A DNA stretch of 64,000 bases from Salminus brasiliensis (Eukaryota; Chordata; Actinopteri; Characiformes; Bryconidae). A model generated the notes under the pieces. The model was not told the DNA's origin and ran no database searches. It saw nothing but the letters and a program-made list of their open reading frames with translations. Below, piece after piece: positions 1 through 12,934 of this stretch. A program made the translations under genes and the position numbers. Every line of letters begins with the position of its first letter. Position 1 is the first letter of the stretch. The stretch lies in NCBI RefSeq assembly GCF_030463535.1, contig NC_132894.1, positions 27,796,625-27,860,624 on the forward strand, given 5' to 3'.

Positions 1-964
1 GAAATAAACCAAGAGCGTGTATAAAATACCATAATCACAGTGCTTTATGTGCAGTTTAGGATCTTCATGCTACAAAACAAAGATCTGAATTGCTGAATGA
101 TTCTGATATTTATTTTACAACTTGTAATAATACATTGAAAACACTGATCAGTTGTATGTAACATGGTCAAAGATTGATCAAACGTATAACAGTGATTTTA
201 CTCACTGTCAAATGTGCTTGGAAGAGTTCCTCTTCGTAACGTTGTCTTCAATGTAGGCCTCTTATCGAATAACTATAGTAAATTGCCCTGGGGGGTGGTT
301 GAAAAACCAAGCTCCAATGCACTGTTCACAATCACTGTTTCGCGGCTGCTTCAGAGTTAGGGACTGTCAATAAATTACCAAAGAAAGCAAAAGAAAGTGT
401 TGCTATTCTTCCTCTTGTTAATATTGGTTAATGGTTAATGATTATTATTATTATTACTATTTTAATTATATCTGTATGTACATTAGATTATTCTTCCTGG
501 AACATCACAGATGACTTACAGACAACAGAAGTTGTCATCAGAAACAGTACCGCTAATTATAACAGCAACTACATTTTCTACGATTCCTGACAGTGACAGT
601 GTGAGAGTTAAAGCCTAATATGTCTTATTATGTCCAATTAAAGCCTAATATTTCTTATTATGTCAAATTAAAGGACACACGAATCACGTATCACAAAACA
701 CGATGTTTGTTCAAAGAGCCAAAACGGCTTTGTTTGACGTGTAAAACCGAAAGCTCTGTGTCAAGATGGTCCTAAAAATGTACAGCGCACCATACCAAGA
801 TATCACCCTGCAGCACTGAACAGGTTCAGCCAGTGCACATAGCAAAACAGTCTAGTTTCAGCCTTTCTGTAGTTTGGGTGGGTATTTATTGTCACTGTGG
901 GCTGTTACCATGGTATCTCTTAACTGTAATCAACACAGCCCTACTTAAACTCAACGAAACATGT
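1..964. other. Non-coding, no gene seen (presumed nfat5 intron 1)
   Basis: I see no exon-like reading frame here. The stretch is AT-rich with a short (ATT)n run near 440-465. It lies downstream of the nfat5 first exon on the minus strand, so it is read as part of that gene's first intron. That reading is inference, because the next nfat5 exon was not found in the window. Confidence 0.4.
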
Positions 965-1392
965 ACACTTGTCAGCCGTGACATTAAAACCCTCATGCCG
1001 CCAAAACAGTTCTGACCCGTGCCAGATCTCTGAAGGTGTTCTGTGGTATCGTCAGGCACCAAGACATTAGCTACATCTCATTGGTTGCATTAATGAGCCT
1101 TCGGTGCCCAAGACCCTGTCGCTGGTTCAGTAGTTTCTAAGGAGCTTCTTATGAGCACTTTTGTCAGGTACTGACCAAAGTATATTTGGAACACCCTGCA
1201 AGACCTGCCTGGTGTTTTGGAGATGTTCTGACCCAGTCGTCTAGCCATCACAATTTGGCAGTGGTCAAAGTGACCCAGCATCTTATGCTTTTCCATTTTT
1301 CCTGCTTCCAATGCATCAACCTAAAGAACTTACTGTTCACTTGCTGCCTAATATGTAGATCCCATACATGAACGTTATGGCTGATCAGTGTA
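965..1392 (-). mobile_element. Tc1-like transposon relic, family A, copy 1
   Basis: Antisense remnant of a Tc1/mariner element. On the minus strand, 1311-1180 still reads a helix-turn-helix-like start (GHFDHCQIVMARRLGQNISK) typical of Tc1 transposase N-termini. The flanks match the family's ends: 'cgccaaaacagttctgacccg' on the left and 'gttatggctgatcagtgta' on the right. The catalytic middle is deleted, so the copy is dead. Related copies lie at 2625, 5985, 26535 and 49975. Confidence 0.75.
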
Positions 1393-2624
1393 TTAGAGCT
1401 GCACAATGATTTTGGTATCATATTGATATAATACAGGCAGATTTCAGCAACGCTGCTGTTATGGTAAAGTTGTATTGTCTAACATTGTTTTCTATTTCTC
1501 GGTTTACTTTAATGGCTGTGTATGAGTAAGCAGTAGACAGCCTAAACTAATATTACAGCCTGTTGCTACAGCATGTAGCATCCTTTGCACTACACTGATA
1601 CAAAAATGCATCAGCTAGTGATTACATTTGTTTTAAAGTTTAAGTCTAGTATTTAAATAAAAATATTGATACTCATATTATCTCAGGTAAAGGGTTGCTA
1701 TAATATTAAACTGAGGTTAGCAGTTAACACTGAAGTGGTTCTTTGTTGCAGAACAATGCCCTGTGTAAATGATTTCAATCATTATACTAATCGATTAAAA
1801 AAATCGTTAGGTGCAGACCTAGCGATCATAAGAGGTAGACAATAAATAAGAGTCAAATAAGAAATTATTAATCCCAAGAGAACTAAAATAATGCTCATCT
1901 ACACTTCCATAACAATTCACAAACTGAAAATCCCCAGAGACAAACAGAATAGGTCTGAAAATAGCCAAAAATAAAAAAAGCCACTGTGAAAGCTGGACAC
2001 TTTCAATGCCATGCCTATTACCCCAGTTTCGGTGTTTCTTGGACAAACAATGGACTAACCTTGACATGCAAGGTAAAGCAGGCAGAGATCAGCTCCTTTG
2101 TCTAACATGCCAACATGAGAAGGGTGGCAGCAAAGAGGATGTTTATTCCATTCCGGGTTTTTCCATGTGCTTCCTATTATGTGTAATCTATTCCACACTG
2201 TACTGACGTGGGTAGAGAATTACCAGCATTGTCTTGGAGGCCACTGGGAGCAATGTAAAACACCCCCGGGACACAGAGGGAAGCTATGAAGTTAAGTGCT
2301 AGTTAGAATAAAGAGGACTACATGAACCCTTTCCAGATATTCCAAACTTCAGTTAGTATGTGCTGAAATTCTGTGTGCCATCATTAGCCCTAAGCTGCGG
2401 TCACATTAGACATTAGGAGTTCACAACACCTTGCGAAATGGCCACGATTGGGGCTGGACTGAAAGCCTGGTTTGGACCATGCACATAAAATAAAACACAC
2501 AAACATTTGAAGAAGCAGAACAGAGTTCCACTGCTCCACAACTCAATCCTGGGAGGCTTTATACCCCTCCAGCCCATGCCTGGCATTGGGCATAGTGCCA
2601 ATGCTGATGTTTATCTGCTCCAGA
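1393..2624. other. Non-coding, no gene seen
   Basis: AT-rich sequence. The short stop-free frames here have no recognisable domains and no flanking splice sites that I could connect. A segment around 1395-1815 ('gagctgcacaatgatt' to 'tcgttaggtgcagacc') may be a worn MITE. Confidence 0.4.
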
Positions 2625-2770
2625 GTGTTATCCAGTCAGCCAATCAGCTATAACATTAGCATCACTGACAGGTGACTAGAAAAACACTGATTATCTTCAT
2701 CTACAGTGGCATCGGTCAAGGTATGGGTGGGTATATTCGGCAGCAAGTGAACAGTATGTTCTTGAGGGTG
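2625..2770 (+). mobile_element. Tc1-like family A, 5' terminal fragment
   Basis: The segment carries the 5' end of family A in sense orientation: 'cagctataacattagcatcac', then 'gggtatattcggcagcaagtg'. The same motifs occur in antisense at 1330-1392. No transposase coding sequence remains. Confidence 0.6.
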
Positions 2771-2774
2771 CCCC

Positions 2775-3000
2775 CCCTCCCCAAGCACTACAAATGCTCT
2801 TTTCTCTCGCTCAGAGAAAACAGCCGGGAAAGCGCCACACCAGCTATCAGACACCTGCGCCGGCCAACATTGCGATTAAGAGTGATGAGGGAAGAGGGCG
2901 TCATCTACCCACTGGGAAAGAGCTCGGCCTTCGACCTTTGGACACTCTTGACCCCTAGGCCATAGTGGTAGCGCATTTGACCACTTAGCCACTCAAAGCC
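2775..3000 (-). mobile_element. tRNA-derived SINE, copy 1 (reverse)
   Basis: The reverse complement contains a tail block like 'gggtagatgacgccctcttc' followed by 'cctcatcactctt'. This aligns by eye with 8190-8345 and 45770-45910, which carry the same block on the plus strand. The 'ggtagcgcatttgaccactt' stretch near 2968 resembles the tRNA-like head. A short interspersed element is the best explanation. Confidence 0.6.
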
Positions 3001-3425
3001 ACATAACAGAACCTCAACAGGCAACAAACAATGTAAAACTGGTGGTAGCTTATTTAATACAATTCCTTAGAGCATTACTAAATTTGCTTAATTACAGTGT
3101 ATAGAAAGTAATATACTTTTAATACTTTGTCCAACTTGAATGTTAAAAAAAGCCCCCAAAAAACAAGTAAGAATCGAAAAAGTCAAGCCATCTCATATTG
3201 AGTCCTTTATACTCTATATTATTTATTTAATAATAATCAGCAAGATGATCAGAGCTTTTCGGAGGTTTCTGTATTCAGTGTGGCTCTGCTCTGAACTGAG
3301 CGTGTGTCTGCTGTGTTTACTAGAGGGCTCACAAGAAGGAGGAGCAGACAGTGGACTCAGATGAAAGTGGGACCACAGAACGTTGTGGAATTCAAACTAT
3401 TTACACAAGCTCAACCACTGAACTA

Positions 3426-3472
3426 ACAGACACACACACACACACACACACTCACTTACTCACACACACAGC
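3426..3472. repeat. (CA)n microsatellite
   Basis: About 13 uninterrupted CA units followed by imperfect CACACT and CACACA runs. It is flanked by unremarkable non-coding DNA from 3001 to 3855. Confidence 0.9.
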
Positions 3473-3856
3473 CTCTGACTTGCATATACACAGATACAAA
3501 GAAGTCCACACATGCACAAAAACACTCAAAGAAACTGTGGTCCCTTTAAAAGAAACTCCAACAGCGGTCCTGTGATTTATTTTTCACAAAATGACACTAC
3601 ACTCACTCATTTACAAATGTGGGGTAGCATTTAACCATAACCATAGCATTTCTATAGCCAACAGCAATCCCACCAAGACAAGAGAGCCCTATTGGTGCTT
3701 TGCAGGCCCTAAATATGTGACATCAACATGTTACTCCCCGGCTGTCAGCTCTGTGCGTAAGGAGGGCTCAGAATAACCTAAATAATCTGTATGATATTAA
3801 AAATGACATTTTCACATGGAAATTAAACAATCCAGATAGGTCAAGTTTATAATACA

Positions 3857-4600
3857 GTGCAAAAATGAGAGACCACCCTTCATTCATCTCTTTTGGGGGA
3901 TGGGGTTAAATGATCATATTATTAAGATTGTTAATATAACCCTAACAATCACACAAGACCTAGCAGACTGATGGTGCTTTTTGACTGCATATTACTTACA
4001 CTACTCGATTTGACTCATATTTTGGTACTTGGGCACTAAAAAAAGTACCAGGTACCAATTTTTCTAATGGAAAAGCAAAAAACCCAAATAGAGTGTTGGT
4101 ACCATGCAGTGGAAAAGCGCCTCAACAAAACTGCCCCATCAGAAAAACGTCACTTCAACCACCCATAGGTGTTTCTGTCCATCCTTCCACTGTGAGAAGA
4201 TGACTCAACATTGTGGGTTTGAGCTAAAAAAGAAGCTCTAACTGAGAAAAGGGAAACAGAAGACTATTTGCCAAACAATCTGCTGAAGCTGCTGCTGTTC
4301 TGGACTGCACTGGACTGCACCCCAGAGTCCAGACCTCAACATCACTGGGATTCCTTGGATTGTGAGAAGCAGAAAATGCTCCAACCTCTAATGCTGAACG
4401 TTTTCTCTAGGAAAACTGAAAGTGAGTCTCCTGAAAAGAATGGAAGCTGTAATAAAGATGAAGGGTGGACTCTCTAAATACTGGCACATCCTGTTTTCTG
4501 CTTCTTTTCCTGATGCTGTAAAATGAGTACCTTGCTCTTAACGTCCATTTTGAGCAGAGATTAAACAAATGAAAGGTGGTCTCTAACTCTCTAATCCTTT
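3857..4600 (+). mobile_element. Tc1-like transposon relic, family B
   Basis: The ends are inverted copies of an 'agagaccaccctt' motif (left near 3869, right 'aggtggtctct' near 4573). Between them, 4310-4350 reads a decayed form of the Tc1 transposase C-terminal motif around 'ccagagtccagacctcaaca' (compare SPDLN). Stops and frameshifts are frequent, so it is inactive. It is about half the length of a complete Tc1. Confidence 0.65.
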
Positions 4601-5984
4601 AAGCCAGTATTTAGGCCCATATGACTGACGAACAACAGCATGAAGCTGAGGTGTTTGCAGGAGGACACTGTGAAAGACTCGTTTACTCACCAGACCAGTC
4701 CACGAAATCCACAAATAAACATCACCTTTGGATGGCGCACGGACAGAATCAATGGGATCAACCATCCGTCTGTAAATTCCAGATGAGCTGTTTGGAAAAT
4801 AGCTGCTGGAGTCACAGAACTCTGGAAGTTGACCTCTGAGGATTAGCCTAGCTTTTGTATGAGTGCTTGTCGACACAGTCGTTGGAATGTGGAAATCGAC
4901 TCATCAAATGCACTCACAGGAGGAAGACAGGCTGTTTTCATAACTTCAGAGCACATTATTTCCAGTTTCATAACATGACTATATAAACAACAGTTATGAA
5001 TTCTGATATGGCAAACATAAGCAAAACCTTGCAATCCTGAAGTGTGTGGTAATACTGAAGCCCGCTGCCTTTACTGTGTCCTTCAGTGTCTCCTCGATCA
5101 GACTAAGGCCTCACCTCGAGTGCATTAATCACATAAGTGGATTCAACAAGCAATCTAATTAAGACTGGAGAACGTCTGCTGATTAATTAGAGACACCCAA
5201 GGATGTTGTAAGAGCAGTGTTCCTACGCTGCGACAGCACGAAAGCTAGGCTCATGGTCAGGCTTCATGCTGAAGCTTTGGCGAAGATTCCTTGTGTACCT
5301 TGTTCAAATAGACCTTAATGAGATGGACCAATGCATCAGAACTAGGCCTAAAGAATGAGAGAGTGGCATCTCAGTTGAAGTCACGAGGAAGTAAACAGCT
5401 TAGACAGCTCCATCTCAGGCGGTGCTTTTACATAATTCTCAAGATAATCAGGCTCTATGTCTTTTAGCCAGGTGACCCAGTTCTTACGTAACAATGGATA
5501 AACCAATTAACCTGGCCCCTCACATAGGATTCAGTAGATGTTGGATGTATCTCTTGGTGCCACATCTTTGCTAGTCCATTGTCTACACAGCCTTTCTAGT
5601 GTTAAAAGCTCTTACAAAGGGCCTTCAGATGTCAACCTTTTGCCATCTTAACAGAGCAAGCCTTGTGTGCGAATATAAAGCAGTCAATCAAGAGAGAGGA
5701 ATGCAATCGAATATCCTACATTTTTCTTGCACTTGCATGTCCACAAAAGATGCCGCTTTGGGTTGACATACTGACAACGGCGGTACTTCGCTAGACCATT
5801 TTCCAACCACTTTTTTCCATTCTGTCAAATTCCAGACTGTTTTTATTACTGTGCCTTTAAGACTGATATTCTGCGTGTAAATGGCCTCTCTCGAACGGGC
5901 TGCTCTGCACTGTGCCTCACTGAAAAAGTGGTGCTGGCTGACGATATGTTACGATATGAGATATGTTACATGGTAGGAGAAGAG
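4601..5984. other. Non-coding, no gene seen
   Basis: No exon, RNA gene or clear repeat recognised. The reading frames present are short and low in coding character. Confidence 0.4.
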
Positions 5985-6780
5985 ACGATCAGGCATAAAG
6001 ACCTGAGCGACTTTCACAAGGGCCAAATCGTTACTGCCACACAGCTGAGCTGAGCAAGACTTGTGGGGTGGTCCCAGTCAGTAGAGTACCCAATGACAGT
6101 GATCCAAGGAGGGACAAATCATGAACCAGTGACAGGATGTTGGGCACCAAAGGCTTAAAGTGTGCTGGAACGATTCACAGAATTTGCTAATGTTGCTAAT
6201 GAGAGCAATGTGCCCCAACACAGCACAGCCACAGAGTTACATAGTCTGAATGCCTGTGCTAACCTCTCAGACGTATCTATAGGGGGCACATGAGCTTTGG
6301 AATTGAACCTTGGAGCAATGGAAGAAGGTTGCCAGGTCTGAGGAGTCCCATTCTCTTTAACATCACATGTAAGTTTGGGCTTGTGTGCATGCCACAGCAC
6401 CAGGATGAACTGTGGGTAGTAGCCAGTGGAAGTAGGCGATGCACAGTTGGGAAACCCTGAATCCTGACCCCCTCGGCAGGCATTCTCAGATGGCATGGCT
6501 GTGGCCTCCTTCAGGGAAGGATTTGAGGAACAAGATAAAGAGTTGCTCTGGTCCCCAAATGGCACCGGTAGGATGTGCTGGACAAACAAGTCGGATCCGA
6601 TCCACCTTGCCACCTTCAGGATAACTTACAGGATCTGCTGCAAACGTCTTAGTGCCAGACACCACAGAGCACCTTCAGAGGTCTTGTACAGTCCATGCCG
6701 CTGTGAACTGGAACTTTTTTGAAGCCTGGCGGCATATCTGACAGGTGCTCCCTGTGTTTTTTTCTGGTCTGTTATGTAAA
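5985..6780 (+). mobile_element. Tc1-like family A, longest relic in window
   Basis: Sense-orientation relic with landmarks along the whole transposase. N-terminal 'gacgatcaggcataaagacc' and 'cacaagggccaaatcgttac' come first. Central 'ggagcaatggaagaaggttg' follows. Near the C-terminus are 'gatgtgctggacaaacaagt' and 'cttagtgccagacaccacag'. Internal deletions and stops are evident, and no frame spans it. It is a decayed copy of the same family as 965, 2625, 26535 and 49975. Confidence 0.75.
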
Positions 6781-6789
6781 TTCATTGTG

Positions 6790-8185
6790 CAAGTTGCCAT
6801 AGATTAGCATTATTAGACTGCATGAACAAGCGAGGGCTTGATCAAACTAATTGATTTCCTAAAAGCAAGGAACAATTCTGTTTTCCATTATATGGGCCCT
6901 TGAAGTTTAAACTCAACTGAACCCGGCTATGTGGCCCTCCCACCATGACCACAATCACAGGTGACTCATAGAGCAGGAATGGTAACAGGAAATCAACGCT
7001 GTACAACTGTTCACCCACATTTTAAGCTCTTGCTTTTTACACTGGGGGCCAAGACAATGCTGTGGATACATAAAACCGCTGGAAGAAAGCCATTGGGCCT
7101 TCAAGCACAATCACAATGAATGATGCCTAGTCCTTCTAGGCTACATAGTACTGGTGAAGCAATAAATGTGAGCATTAGGCAGGTGGATTGGAGAAAGAAG
7201 AAATCAGGTGAGAGAAAAAGAGAGAGAACTCGTAGCCATTCCAGCCTGTGAGGAGGAGGAGGAGGAGGTGGAGGTAGGCACTCGCTCATGTGACTTGGGT
7301 TTATACAGAAAACCGATGCCAGTAACCTGAGTGCTCTTCATCAGCAGACAGAAAGCAAACTCCTGGAGGCTTTGATTAACTCCCTAAATATTTAACATTT
7401 AGGACTCATGCACACATGCAGCGGAGCCAGAAGACGAGCGCTCACTTCACTTCACTTTTCTCACGTCACTGTAAGAGATGAGTCTTTTCTGATGAAAGTG
7501 CACAGCATAACAACACCCACCTACAACAGTTCCCTCTGCTTTTTATTCCAAAGATCTGCTGTAACTAGAAAGTACAGTGTTTGGAGAACAATGGTCTAGG
7601 GTTGTCATGATACCCAATATTCAATATAATTCAATAATTCAATATTGATACCAAGTATAATAAATATATACCAAATGATACCATGGCACATACAAATAAA
7701 ATTAGGGTCATACAGGTCAGTATGGCAGGTGAATGTGCTGTGATTTGGGTATCTATAGCGTGTGTATATTTGCGTTAGCCTCCTTCACTTGGTTCTGAAT
7801 GTGATCTACTATAACTAGTTATTTTATCCTCTGAGAACGCCCTTACTGTTGCCAGCTGGGAAAGAATTTCAGTGGATGGCACCTTGAGGCCTGCAGACGG
7901 CGCTCTGACTACCGTGGTTAAAACGAAAACTCTGTACTGGGTTTACATGACTAGCCACGACGCAAGCCATTAAAATATACCTGGATTGGATTGGAAATTC
8001 ACAAAAATGTAAACACTGATTTAACAGTCTATGTTCAGGGCTGATGGGGTGGTTCCCTATTTTCCCAGTTTATTTATCTTTTATTTCAAACAGCAGGTTT
8101 GCTCTTGCTCTTGCATCTGCTTTACAAATGTAAAAATGATGAAATAGTGTTGCATCTACAACTATTAACATCAGCGTTCCCTTCT
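6790..8185. other. Non-coding, no gene seen
   Basis: No exon recognised. It contains a short GGA run (about 7253-7277) and AT-rich stretches near 7600-7690. Nothing else could be supported. Confidence 0.4.
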
Positions 8186-8189
8186 TAAG

Positions 8190-8470
8190 CCACTGCTACT
8201 ATGGTCCAAGAATCACTAGTTCCAATCCCGAATAATGCTGCTTGCCATCAGCAGCCGGAATCCAAGAGCAAGAATTGGCCTTGCTCTCTCAGGAGTGGGT
8301 TGATGGCACTTCCTTCCCACATCACTCCTTGTGTGTTGTTGGTCAACGAAGGCATCTGTTAGCTGTTGTAACGGAGGGGTCTGTTAGCTGTTGTAACGGA
8401 GGGGTCTGTTAGCTGTTGTAACGGAGGGCTAGTGTGCTAGTGTTGGGGCATTGGTAGTGATGAGGAAGTG
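8190..8470 (+). mobile_element. tRNA-derived SINE copy 2 with 25-bp tandem insert
   Basis: This shares a block with 45770-46035: 'ttccaatcccgaataatgct' (box-B-like), 'cttgccatcagcagcc', 'aattggccttgctctctc', 'gggttgatggcacttccttc' and 'catcactcct'. After the SINE body, a 25-bp unit starting 'tctgttagctgttgtaacgg' is repeated three times at 8355-8428. This looks like slippage or expansion inside the element. Confidence 0.65.
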
Positions 8471-11400
8471 ATTAGCCTTTCAATTTGGGCAGAAAATGGG
8501 GTAAAATTTGAAAATAAATGTATTTTAAAAAGTCTCCATTTTTGAGATATAGTTTTGCTCCAATTTCCTCAAAGTTTCATTAGGACACAAGGTTTAATTT
8601 GGAGATTAGATGGTTTGCCATATTGTGTAGACACAAAAGTCGGTTTCATATGAATTTATACGTAAGATTATCCAAATGAAACTGAAACTAATCAAATTCC
8701 GTTACTTTTTCATAGTAATCCTTTGTTTTTCGTTACAAATACATTTTTGAACAGGTAATTAATAATTAGGTAAAAATCTGTCTCAGATCACATTTTTAAA
8801 GTAACCTTCCTAACCCTGATCATCATTAACTGTTAGTTGTTCTAGGAACATCATCACTGATGACATCTTTAGAAGCATTGTTAACAGAAGTCTACTGTAC
8901 TTAAAGACATTCATTTATTATTATATATAGAAATAACGCTTTAGTTTTAAGGATCTAAGCAAAATGCAGTGTCAAGCTGGTGCTAAATTATTTCAATAAA
9001 AGTATTACATCAAGTATTTAAAAAACATTAGTATTGTAGAACATTGTAGAACTAAAAAAACATGTAACTTTCACTATAATGGTTACATGTCCAGTTCAAA
9101 CTCAGCAACTCAGCAAAATCTCCATTTCAACTGGAGGGAGGGGAGGGTCCGATCTGAAAAAACATCCCTAAAAAAAAAAAAAAAAAAAAAAAAAGAGTGT
9201 TTACAGTAACTTACAGTACAGTGTTCTGTGTTAGCCCCAGCAGTTATTGCATTCTTAAGGCTGTAATAAAGGAAATGCACTAGAAAGACTGAGTAATGGA
9301 GCTGTGAAGGGAAAATGACTGATCTCTTTCCATTGTGACGTAAAACTCTCCATTTGTGTAGGCCAAGCTTAACTAGTACTGCCAAAGGTGATCTGCAGGC
9401 ATCCGACTATCTGCCCAGCTTAGGTTAATGAATTCTGCATTACATCAGCAGTAAAATTCAAATCCAAACCTTGAACGGTGGCCTTGAATGCAGTTCACTG
9501 ACACAAAATGTGACCATAGTTATTAATTACAAAATACTGTCTCGCACTAGTGACTCTCTGAGCTGTTTTTAACATGTTTATGACGTTCAGGCCTTTGTTT
9601 CAAACACGTCTCACCATCAGCTAACTAGAAATATGATAAAGGTATATTAATATTAACCCTGTATTCATGAATGAATTAATAAATTACGAACCAATAAAAC
9701 ATGCCAAGCCATACTCACTCCAACAGTTCTCACATGAAACTAAGCTGTAAAACCAGGATATTATAAAAAATAATAATGTGCATTTACATATGCTAGACGT
9801 TTAGCCCCATTTATTCATGTTCAGGTTATAAAGAGTGTTTCATCCAGGGCTGATTTTGGAATATGACGCAATACAAAGCAGCCAATCATAGAACATAGAT
9901 AATTTACATGTGTTTAGATTGTTTCTTAAAAAGGCACAGTAACAAAACCCACCTATTTCATTTTAATTCGAATGGGGGGGGGCAGAGATTGATCCCAATG
10001 ACGCGAACGACATGCAAGCACACAAATACAGCATCCACAACATCACTAGTGAGAGTCAGTTTAAAATGCCTTACCAAAACTACAATGACCAACGAGAGGG
10101 CCGAGGGTTTGTATCCACTAAAAAAACTAAGAAGGTAACATTACCTAGCACAACATTTCAAATAATGCAAACAATCCAAATAACTGCACTGTACTTCCAT
10201 TCCATTTGCATTTTTAGGCTTTTATGGCCATGAAACCCTTCATGTAATATAACTAGCATGAGGATTCATTGTGGATTCATTAACTGTCGCTATACCTGTT
10301 GCTGCACAGCTTCCTAGTTGGAACTAGCCATCCCAAACATTAGCAAAAAGGACAGAAGCTTAAAAAAAATACCATCAGTTCTGTGAAACAGCTGTGAAAA
10401 ATAAGTTAAGGCTAATGTTAATGTTAATCACCCGTCAGCCCAAAACTTTGACCCTGTTCACATCTGGTCACTTGTGATTAGTATCTGGATTGTGTCCTGA
10501 TAAGATTTTAGTCACATGCATTTACACTTTGTATGCAAATGAGTCTCTGGTAAGTCAGACTAAAACCCAATTGTTGTGTGGAACAAAATATGCAAATGTG
10601 CTTATTGCGCAGCAATTATTACTGGTTTCGGTTTTACTAGGAGGAGTTTTGGTTGCCGAACGTGTCTAAGAGAGATGGATGTGTTCTCACTGCTATAACG
10701 TGGCTCAAATGCATTTCAGACCCCCTCCTGGAGGTTTGAGTGATCGGATTTGTATCTGTATTAAATGAGTCTTGGGTGAGTTTACAGTTTGCATTTTTAT
10801 GTGGCTTGGCCTTATCCACATATAATCCTGATACTCAAGATGCATCAAGGTGTAAACTGGGTCTGAGAAACCTCCTCATCCCTATTCTAGTTGCCTTACC
10901 ATTGCTAAAACAGCTCTTCGCCCATGCCTGATCTAAGAACTTCTCTCAGCATCTTTCCTTCTTGACATTGACTAAAAACTGAGCTTCTTAAATGAGAAGC
11001 CTTGGGTTTGATAGAGATGTTCGCTTGAAGTTACATGAGATGTTTTCATTATTTCCAAACTTGCTACACTCATCTTAATAATAAAAAAAAAAAAAAACAT
11101 CAACTGGTCTTTTTAAATACCTCAGCATTCTCTGGAATAAGATCTGGCTCATTTTGCTTCTCGACTAGATAAAGGCTATAAGGGATGGTTCGGTCTGACA
11201 GTTGCCAGGGGCTGATGGTTTAAGCACTCATGCAGTATGCTGTTAGTGCGAGTGCATAGCAAATATTCCAAGAGCTAGAAGGTTTTTTTTTTCAGTGGTT
11301 TGGTTAGCATTAACCATTAACCAGCACAGGGGTTCGAAGTGAAAGTGGTTCAGGCAAGCCGACGCAACACTTAAGCCAACTGAATCACCTTCACAATGAT

Positions 11401-11639
11401 TACGGCTTAGGCCTACTTACGCACCGCAGGCGCATCAGCATGGAGGGACTATCATATTTCTTAACCTAGATAGGAGAGGGTGTATCACAGGGTCAGTGGT
11501 GATAATGTAACAAGTAACACTGATCACATTCTCACACTCCAGGGTGTGTGTATGTGATTTTTTCCAACTTCTAATGCTGGACAACAGGACAGAACAGAGG
11601 GACTGATGAAAACACAACTACAACATTTTACATGGTTTA
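8471..11639. other. Non-coding, no gene seen; one long A-tract
   Basis: I found no exon or RNA gene. A run of about 27 A residues lies at about 9168-9195 and a shorter one at about 11083-11097, either of which could mark old retroposon tails. The rest is unremarkable AT-rich sequence. Confidence 0.4.
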
Positions 11640-11965
11640 AGTGGATCCCACTTCCAGGCAGTTGCAATGCAGTTACTATAACAGCCCTGATGGTTGCAAC
11701 GGTGTTGCTGTGCAGGTGCTATGGAATTTCAAGTGGTTACTAAGATGTCCCAGAGGATGTCCATACGGTGGTTTCTGTGGTATGCCAGGTGATTGGTAAA
11801 GAAGTTGCTATGGAAATCCAATTCGTTTCTAAAGTGGTCCAGGTGGTAGCTATGGCAGTTGCTATTGTAGTGTATTTCAAGTGGTTGCTGGCTATGGTGT
11901 CTCAGGTGGCTGCTAGGGTGTTGACAAATGGTTGCTGTGGTACCCCATGTGGTTGGCTGGGTGTT
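11640..11965 (+). repeat. GGTTGCTATGG-type degenerate minisatellite, locus 1
   Basis: Irregular array built from 'ggttgctatgg', 'ccaggtggt' and 'gttgctgtgg' phrases at roughly 20-30 base spacing. The same vocabulary recurs at 55950-56290 on the plus strand and at 62160-62900 as the reverse complement. The arrays make spurious short frames. Confidence 0.75.
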
Positions 11966-11969
11966 TAAT

Positions 11970-12934
11970 TAAAAAAAACTTTGCTATACAGAAACCATGA
12001 CTTTAGACAAAATAATCAGGAGTTGGAATAGTGTCGATATCTTATTGCTTCCGCAATGTGCAACCAAAATATTGTATAACAGATGTACATGCACATATGG
12101 CCAGCCTCCCAGATAAGGACTAGTCCTGGACTACAATTTCCTTTTGATGGAGAATCTTAATTCAGAAAGTCAATAACAGCTCTTTCAAATACTGAATGTA
12201 GCTGTCTAAATATCTTGCTGCCCATGGGTCCATGCTTTAGAAGGCAGTGTAGATGAAGGTCTCTGAATCAACTGAAGGCTGGGATACTACACTTTGGCTG
12301 TAAAGGTGCTCAGACCAATAACACGCTAAAACTAGGCAACAAAGTTAGTGTTGTGTTGTTGGTGTATCAATATTGTCAATGACACCAATACTATATCACT
12401 GTATGTCTTATTACTGAACGTCTACAGGGCAGACAATGAAAATCCATTGAGAGAACATCTCATTAAGACACATGCTAAATAAATAAATCTAAGAAAGAGC
12501 TGGAAAGACCAAACAGTGTGCTTACGAATACGACTCGAAGAAATGAACACAACCCAATTCAAGACTACTTGCCATACCACACATTTCTGAGCTTATGGGG
12601 GTATCTGACCACAAAACTGCTGAACCAAGCTTTACCCCAGTGTCTTCTCATGAGCTTATCATCTCTTTACAGTAACAGGTCAGCAACATTTTCATAGCTA
12701 GCTCAACAGTCTCGAACAAAAACAGCCACAGACCTTAACGATGGGTGAGAAAGCACAGGGGACGGTCTCATTCTCATTGATTTCAGATCTGTGTCAAATT
12801 ATAAACAGGTTCTCACCAGACCGTGTCACCAGCTACTAGTCATAACTTGACACTGATGCAATCTTGCCTCAGGCAATATGACTTCGTAGGTTGTCTTTGC
12901 ATGGCTGACTCTGCCTGTAACATCATTTTACAGT
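11970..12934. other. Non-coding, no gene seen
   Basis: Nothing recognised on either strand beyond ordinary AT-rich intronic sequence. Confidence 0.35.
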